Shown here piece after piece: positions 7,593-10,873 of a stretch of DNA of 10,873 bases. The notes beneath the pieces were generated by a model, which was not told the DNA's origin, searched no databases, and saw only the letters and a program-made list of their open reading frames with translations. Both the position numbers and the translations under genes were made by a program. The DNA comes from Dysgonamonadaceae bacterium (GTDB lineage: Bacteria; Bacteroidota; Bacteroidia; Bacteroidales; Azobacteroidaceae), in NCBI GenBank assembly GCA_031287395.1, contig JAITTA010000005.1, forward strand, positions 1 to 10,873, in the 5' to 3' direction. Within the stretch, counting starts at the first letter, position 1; each line of letters opens with the position of its first letter.

Positions 7593-8810
7593 TCATCCTT
7601 TTCCCGCTTCTTTTAAGACTTTGCTTTTCAAAAACGGGATGCACAGCAGAGCAACGATAAACCCGCTGCCGATCAGAAGCCAGTCAATATTTACCACATC
7701 ACCCAATGGGCCGAAAATCAACATTCCGGCAGGCATGACCAAAGTAGCGACCATCCCGAAAACGCCGAAAACCCTGCCCATGTATTCGGGGGCGACTTTG
7801 GTCTGAAAAAGCGTCATTTCCGGAGTGGAATACAAGGGGATACACAATCCGGTAAAGAACATGGCGCCCGAATACCACCAGAAACTGTCCAACACCCCCA
7901 GCAGGATAATCCCGATACTGTTTAAGACGCAGGCCAAGGCCATGGAATACACCTTATTCCGGAAGCCGCCCAAAAAGCCAACCCCAATGCCGCCCAGCAT
8001 CATCCCTGCCGAGAAGGCAATTTCTATTGCGGTCAGCCGCCAGACTTCCGTACCGAAATCACGGGTAACTTGTAATGGCGTCAGGAAAGCAGCCGGTGAA
8101 ATCATGACATGCAGAACGACCGTGATCAAAATCAATTGCCTGATAAACTTTTGCGACCAAACGTATTGGAGTCCTTCTTTGAGATCGTGAAAATAACTTT
8201 TTGCAGAGGAATTCTTTGCGGAAATGGTTTGATCTGCCGGTATTTTAACGAAAAAATACAGAATCGTGATTCCCACGACAGCCGTAATCACATCGATGAA
8301 AAATACGGTCTGAAACGGCATGAATGTAAGCAAAGCCCCGCTTGCCATCGGAGAAATGATTTGAATAAACGATTGAATACTGCTGTTAATACCATTTATT
8401 TTGTTAAGCTGTTCTTGCGGTACGATTTGCGGAATGAAAGCGCTGACTGCCGGAATTTGGATGCCTTGTCCCAAAGCCCGGAAGGCGGCACAAACGAGTA
8501 ACAGCCAGATCGATTCGTATCCGGACATGAAAATCAATGCGACCGCCAGGGTTACCAATGCAATGCCGCCGTCGGCAAGGTTTATCAGGTTCTTGCGGTT
8601 GTAGCGGTCTGCCCACACGCCGCTGAAAGGTGACATGAAAAAAATCGGAAGAATACCGACCACCACATATAGCGTCATTGCCGTACCCGATTGAGTAGCC
8701 AGCGTAATATGCCACATAATGGCATATTGTACCAGCATAGAACCAAACAATGTAATTGCCTGGCCGGTCAGAAATAAAGTGATGTTTCGTTTCCAGCTTT
8801 TATCTGTCAT
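7593..8810 (-). CDS. MFS efflux transporter, DHA3 (MefA/EntS-like) type
   Basis: This is a proton-driven exporter of the inner membrane with 405 residues, normal for a 12-helix major facilitator protein. The first helix begins in TLFLTGQAITLFGSMLVQYA. The loop between helices 2 and 3 carries motif A, GVWADRYNRK, at 64-73. The second half contains PEYMGRVFGVFGMV near 335, a segment also seen in MefA-type pumps. Residues 111-160 (RALGQGIQIPAVSAFIPQIV through SPMASGALL) follow the DHA3 layout too. Members export macrolides, other drugs or siderophores; the substrate here cannot be told. It is a single-gene unit with its own promoter. Several sampled 60-base lines of the gene are 50-55 % G+C (one is 38 %), against 35-40 % in fecR, hinting at different ancestry. 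Its 3' end lies 17 bases from an AraC-domain remnant. Confidence 0.93.
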   Translation of the reverse strand: MTDKSWKRNITLFLTGQAITLFGSMLVQYAIMWHITLATQSGTAMTLYVVVGILPIFFMSPFSGVWADRYNRKNLINLADGGIALVTLAVALIFMSGYESIWLLLVCAAFRALGQGIQIPAVSAFIPQIVPQEQLNKINGINSSIQSFIQIISPMASGALLTFMPFQTVFFIDVITAVVGITILYFFVKIPADQTISAKNSSAKSYFHDLKEGLQYVWSQKFIRQLILITVVLHVMISPAAFLTPLQVTRDFGTEVWRLTAIEIAFSAGMMLGGIGVGFLGGFRNKVYSMALACVLNSIGIILLGVLDSFWWYSGAMFFTGLCIPLYSTPEMTLFQTKVAPEYMGRVFGVFGMVATLVMPAGMLIFGPLGDVVNIDWLLIGSGFIVALLCIPFLKSKVLKEAGKG

Positions 8811-8887
8811 CAGTTCCCCGTTTTTTAATTGTTACATGTACGACCTCGCTTTCCTGTTTGCCGGTTGCCGCCAGAATGTCTTTTCGT

Positions 8888-8921
8888 ATGCCGATAATAC
8901 AACAGATAGAAATGTCGGCAT
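8888..8921. repeat. Inverted repeat in the MFS gene leader
   Basis: ATGCCGA (8888-8894) and TCGGCAT (8915-8921) are perfect 7-bp inverted arms separated by 20 bases. The repeat begins only a few bases downstream of the predicted MFS transcription start, so it could be a repressor operator or a hairpin in the roughly 118-base leader. No regulator gene is left beside it to suggest which. Confidence 0.45.
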
Positions 8922-8934
8922 TTAAAATATGGTG

Positions 8935-8965
8935 CAAAATTACATGAAAATCTTTGATATCCAAG
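8935..8965 (-). promoter_or_regulatory. Promoter of the MFS transporter gene
   Basis: On the minus strand TAATTTTG (8942-8935) is an exact -7 box (TAnnTTTG). CTTG (8965-8962) lies 19 bases upstream as a near-exact -33 box. Transcription should start near 8928, leaving a leader of about 118 bases. Confidence 0.65.
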
Positions 8966-9142
8966 CACATCGATAATAAAAATCAAATCAGGTGTTGCCG
9001 GATAAACATTCTATGTAAGGAATTTCCCGATAGAGGAATTTGAAGTAAGCTATCATCCTGTCGGGGATCATTCTTTCGGGAGAAAACTTTATTCCTGAGA
9101 AAAAACATAACCGATTTGATTGCGTAATCCAATAATTATCTG
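8943..9142. other. Divergent intergenic region between MFS and rpsL
   Basis: The MFS gene and the str operon point away from each other, and 479 bases separate their start codons. Outside the promoters and the MFS leader I see no gene, RNA or clear repeat. A minus-strand open frame at 8988-9206 runs across both rpsL promoters and resembles no protein. Small features such as the direct GGAATTT pair near 9020 and 9035 are too short to interpret. Confidence 0.55.
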
Positions 9143-9150
9143 TACCTTTG
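9120..9150 (+). promoter_or_regulatory. Upstream promoter P1 of the str operon
   Basis: TACCTTTG (9143-9150) matches the Bacteroides -7 consensus exactly, and TTG (9120-9122) lies 20 bases upstream as a partial -33 box. Transcription would start around 9157, giving a leader of about 130 bases before rpsL. Confidence 0.6.
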
Positions 9151-9193
9151 CAGCGTTTTGGCGCAAAAAATAGTGAAAATAATCTGATAACCG

Positions 9194-9224
9194 TTTGGTT
9201 TTTCAATAATTATAGCTAATTTTG
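9194..9224 (+). promoter_or_regulatory. Main promoter P2 of the str operon
   Basis: TTTG (9194-9197), a 19-base spacer and TAATTTTG (9217-9224) give a full match to both boxes of the Bacteroides housekeeping promoter. Transcription should start near 9231, about 60 bases before the rpsL ATG. The leader is A-rich and has no Shine-Dalgarno sequence, as is usual for highly expressed genes in this phylum. Confidence 0.8.
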
Positions 9225-9289
9225 CAGCCCAATTTGTATAATTGAGAAAAATTAACAAAAGTCGAAATTAAGAATTTAAAGTTCAAAAA

Positions 9290-9700
9290 ATGCCTACGAT
9301 TCAACAATTAGTAAGAAAAGGAAGGACGACAATTGTGGAGAAAGGTAAATCTCCGGCACTCGATGCATGTCCTCAAAGACGTGGTGTTTGTGTGCGGGTT
9401 TATACCACCACTCCTAAAAAACCGAATTCCGCTATGCGTAAAGTGGCTCGTGTACGTTTGACAAGCATGAAGGAAGTGAACGCTTACATTCCGGGTGAAG
9501 GTCATAACCTGCAGGAACACTCTATTGTATTGGTAAGAGGCGGTCGTGTGAAAGACCTTCCGGGAGTTCGTTACCACATTGTGCGTGGAACTTTGGATAC
9601 TGCCGGCGTAAACGGTCGTACTCAAAGACGTTCCAAGTATGGTGCAAAACGTCCTAAAGCGGGAGCTGCTGCAGCCGCTGCAAAAGGTAAAAAGAAATAA
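9290..9700 (+). CDS. rpsL: 30S ribosomal protein S12
   Basis: This is universal protein uS12 of the small subunit decoding site, which helps check codon-anticodon pairing. It has 136 residues and is complete. Conserved blocks are MPTIQQLVRKGR at the start, SPALDACPQRRGVC, TTTPKKPNSAMRKVARVRLT (with the TPKKPNSA loop in which streptomycin-resistance changes occur in other bacteria; lysine is present as in sensitive strains), IPGEGHNLQEHSIVLVRGGR, and DLPGVRYHIVRG. The C-terminal tail is rich in alanine and lysine (AGAAAAAAKGKKK), as in related Bacteroidales. It is the first gene of the str operon. The ATG is preceded by an A-rich leader with no Shine-Dalgarno sequence. Confidence 0.99.
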   Translation: MPTIQQLVRKGRTTIVEKGKSPALDACPQRRGVCVRVYTTTPKKPNSAMRKVARVRLTSMKEVNAYIPGEGHNLQEHSIVLVRGGRVKDLPGVRYHIVRGTLDTAGVNGRTQRRSKYGAKRPKAGAAAAAAKGKKK

Positions 9701-9878
9701 TTATTAATCAAGTTTTTTGGGTAAAGCTATATGCTAATTAAAAATGAAAAATGATATTTGGACTAATTAATAATACCATCTTGTAATTTTTAATTGAAAT
9801 AGGGTTGAGTAAATGAGTTCGGAGGAATTCGTTGAAGACACGGATGCTGGCAACCAAGAACGAAATTTTAAGTAAACA
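9701..9878 (+). promoter_or_regulatory. Structured rpsL-rpsG spacer, candidate S7 autoregulatory leader
   Basis: The 178-base spacer holds folded-RNA signals. AATGAGTTC (9812-9820) pairs with GAATTCGTT (9825-9833), 9 pairs including two G-U, around a GGAG loop. GGTTG (9803-9807) can pair with CAACC (9851-9855) to enclose it. Further upstream AATTAAAAAT (9736-9745) and ATTTTTAATT (9786-9795) are a perfect 10-bp inverted repeat. In Escherichia coli, S7 represses its operon by binding the S12-S7 spacer, so a similar role is a reasonable inference. No consensus for this phylum is known to me, and I cannot compute folding energies. Confidence 0.35.
9813..9875 (+). CDS. Possible 20-codon leader ORF before rpsG
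   Basis: ATG at 9813 opens a 20-residue frame (MSSEEFVEDTDAGNQERNFK) that stops at 9875, 3 bases before the rpsG start. Its start codon lies inside the 9812-9833 hairpin. It could be translated to couple ribosomes onto rpsG, or it could be an accident of leader sequence. I do not recognise the peptide. Confidence 0.2.
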   Translation: MSSEEFVEDTDAGNQERNFK

Positions 9879-10355
9879 ATGAGAAAAGCGAAACCAAAGA
9901 AAAGACAGATCCTTCCGGATCCTGTTTTTGGAGATAAAAAGGTTACAAAGTTTGTTAACCATTTGATGTATGACGGCAAGAAAAGTATTGCTTTCGAGAT
10001 TTTTTACACCGCTTTGAATAATGTAAAAACGAAATTGCCGAACGAAGAAAAATCTTCTCTTGAAATTTGGAAACAGGCATTGGATAATATCACTCCGCTT
10101 GTTGAAGTAAAATCCCGCCGTATCGGTGGTGCTACATTTCAGGTTCCTACGGAAATTCGTCCCGATCGTAAAGAATCGGTGTCAATGAAAAATATGATTG
10201 CATTCTCCCGTAAAAGAGGAGGTAAGTCCATGGCAGATAAACTGGCTGCTGAAATTGTTGATGCTTTCAACAACCAGGGAGGTGCCTTCAAAAGAAAAGA
10301 GGATATGCACCGTATGGCGGAAGCTAACCGTGCATTTGCACATTTCAGATTTTAA
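9879..10355 (+). CDS. rpsG: 30S ribosomal protein S7
   Basis: This is uS7, a primary assembly protein of the 30S head that contacts the exit-site tRNA and mRNA. It has 158 residues and is complete. Conserved parts are the basic N-terminus MRKAKPKKRQILPDPVFGD, then KFVNHLMYDGKKSIA, the beta-hairpin segment VEVKSRRIGGATFQVPTEIR, and the C-terminal KRKEDMHRMAEANRAFAHFRF. It is the second gene of the str operon. In other bacteria S7 is the operon's translational repressor, and the folded spacer just upstream is where such a site would be expected. There is no Shine-Dalgarno sequence before the ATG. Confidence 0.99.
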   Translation: MRKAKPKKRQILPDPVFGDKKVTKFVNHLMYDGKKSIAFEIFYTALNNVKTKLPNEEKSSLEIWKQALDNITPLVEVKSRRIGGATFQVPTEIRPDRKESVSMKNMIAFSRKRGGKSMADKLAAEIVDAFNNQGGAFKRKEDMHRMAEANRAFAHFRF

Positions 10356-10472
10356 GATATTTGCATTGGGTGGGCGGTAGCCTGCCCGTTTGCATAAATA
10401 ACCGGAAATATAGCTGAAGCAATAAAAAAAAATAGGTATTAGGAATTTAAGATAAAAAGTTTTTGAAATAAA
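10356..10472 (+). other. rpsG-fusA spacer with a G+C-rich hairpin
   Basis: GGGCGG (10372-10377) and CTGCCC (10382-10387) form a 6-bp stem with loop TAGC in otherwise A+T-rich sequence. It is not followed by a T-run, so it is unlikely to end transcription, though it might slow RNA polymerase or mark a processing site. The rest is A-rich leader of fusA; I see no exact TAnnTTTG box. Confidence 0.45.
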
Positions 10473-10873
10473 ATGGCAAAAGGTTCAGATCAATTACTGA
10501 AATATACGAGAAATATCGGCATCATGGCTCACATTGATGCCGGGAAAACAACAACGTCCGAACGTATTCTGTATTATACGGGGTTGACCCATAAAATCGG
10601 AGAAGTTCACGACGGGGCTGCTACCATGGACTGGATGGAACAGGAGCAGGAACGTGGTATCACCATCACTTCCGCTGCTACTACAGCCAATTGGAAATAT
10701 AACAACGAAACTTATAAAATCAATTTGATAGATACTCCGGGACACGTCGATTTCACAGTCGAAGTCGAACGTTCTCTCCGTATCCTTGATGGAGCTGTCG
10801 CTACATTTTGCGCCGTGGGCGGTGTTGAGCCTCAATCCGAAACCGTTTGGCGTCAGGCGGATAAATACAATGT
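10473..10873 (+). CDS. fusA: Translation elongation factor G, N-terminal part
   Basis: This GTPase moves tRNAs and mRNA through the ribosome after peptide transfer and, with ribosome recycling factor, splits ribosomes. The gene starts at ATG 10473 and runs off the right edge after 133 full codons. Visible GTPase motifs are G1 AHIDAGKTTT (about residues 19-28), the switch region EQERGITITSAAT (about 61-73) and G3 DTPGHVD (about 90-96), followed by EVERSLRILDGAV and GGVEPQSETVWRQADKY. The close match to the str-operon EF-G pattern and its position after rpsG support fusA rather than a ribosome-protection (TetM-like) relative. Confidence 0.98.
   Translation, partial: MAKGSDQLLKYTRNIGIMAHIDAGKTTTSERILYYTGLTHKIGEVHDGAATMDWMEQEQERGITITSAATTANWKYNNETYKINLIDTPGHVDFTVEVERSLRILDGAVATFCAVGGVEPQSETVWRQADKYN

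Noticed and set aside
7411..7644. Minus-strand 77-codon open frame
   Set aside because: It overlaps the MFS 3' end in another frame and lies opposite the AraC remnant, whose reading is far more meaningful.
9163..9175. Near-palindrome TTTTGGCGCAAAA just after rpsL P1
   Set aside because: Five-base arms with a 3-base loop are expected by chance in A+T-rich sequence, and I know no matching bacterial operator.
8988..9206. Minus-strand 72-codon open frame upstream of rpsL
   Set aside because: It covers both rpsL promoters, has no recognisable motif, and lies in A+T-rich regulatory sequence.
10494..10835. Minus-strand 113-codon open frame
   Set aside because: It is the reverse complement of the highly conserved fusA GTPase region.
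1..10873. CRISPR arrays, tRNA or rRNA genes, insertion sequences
   Set aside because: No regularly spaced repeats, no tRNA-like cloverleaf and no transposase or terminal repeats were seen on either strand.

Overview
The window looks like a chromosomal segment of a Bacteroidota member, most likely order Bacteroidales. Three things show this. There is a SusC/SusD pair driven by an ECF sigma/FecR pair. Several promoters match the Bacteroides-type consensus (-33 TTTG, about 19-20 bases, -7 TAnnTTTG). The ribosomal-protein genes lack a Shine-Dalgarno sequence. The S12 protein resembles Bacteroides S12 but differs from it at many positions, so a related family (for example Odoribacteraceae) is possible; I cannot fix the genus.

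Bases 1-7158, all on the minus strand, are the upstream part of a polysaccharide-utilization-type locus. In transcription order it runs: ECF sigma factor (7158-6610), FecR-type anti-sigma factor (6556-5474), SusC-like TonB-dependent transporter with an N-terminal signalling (STN) domain (5350-1982), SusD-like lipoprotein (1973-264), and the first 81 codons of a further lipoprotein that runs off the left edge. Together they form a trans-envelope switch. Ligand binding at the SusC/SusD pair is passed through the STN domain to periplasmic FecR, which frees the sigma factor to transcribe susCD and downstream genes. No glycoside hydrolase or other enzyme lies inside the window, so the substrate cannot be named.

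The fecR-susC gap (5351-5473) holds the most interesting structure: a plus-strand promoter-like -7 box, followed about 50 bases later by an 11-bp stem-loop and a T6 run. This looks like a short RNA of about 80 nt antisense to the susC leader, in the position known for DonS-type sRNAs of Bacteroides. The same inverted repeat overlaps a possible minus-strand ECF promoter for susC.

Bases 7201-8942 hold a DHA3-type MFS exporter (8810-7593, minus). Its sampled G+C is higher than that of the PUL genes, and it has its own promoter and a leader carrying an inverted repeat. Its 3' end abuts a 37-codon remnant of an AraC-type DNA-binding domain on the opposite strand (7465-7575), which suggests a rearranged junction.

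Bases 9143-10873, on the plus strand, are the start of the str ribosomal operon: two tandem consensus promoters, then rpsL, rpsG and the first 133 codons of fusA. The 178-base rpsL-rpsG spacer contains a strong hairpin and a 20-codon ORF ending 3 bases before rpsG, a candidate S7 autoregulatory leader.
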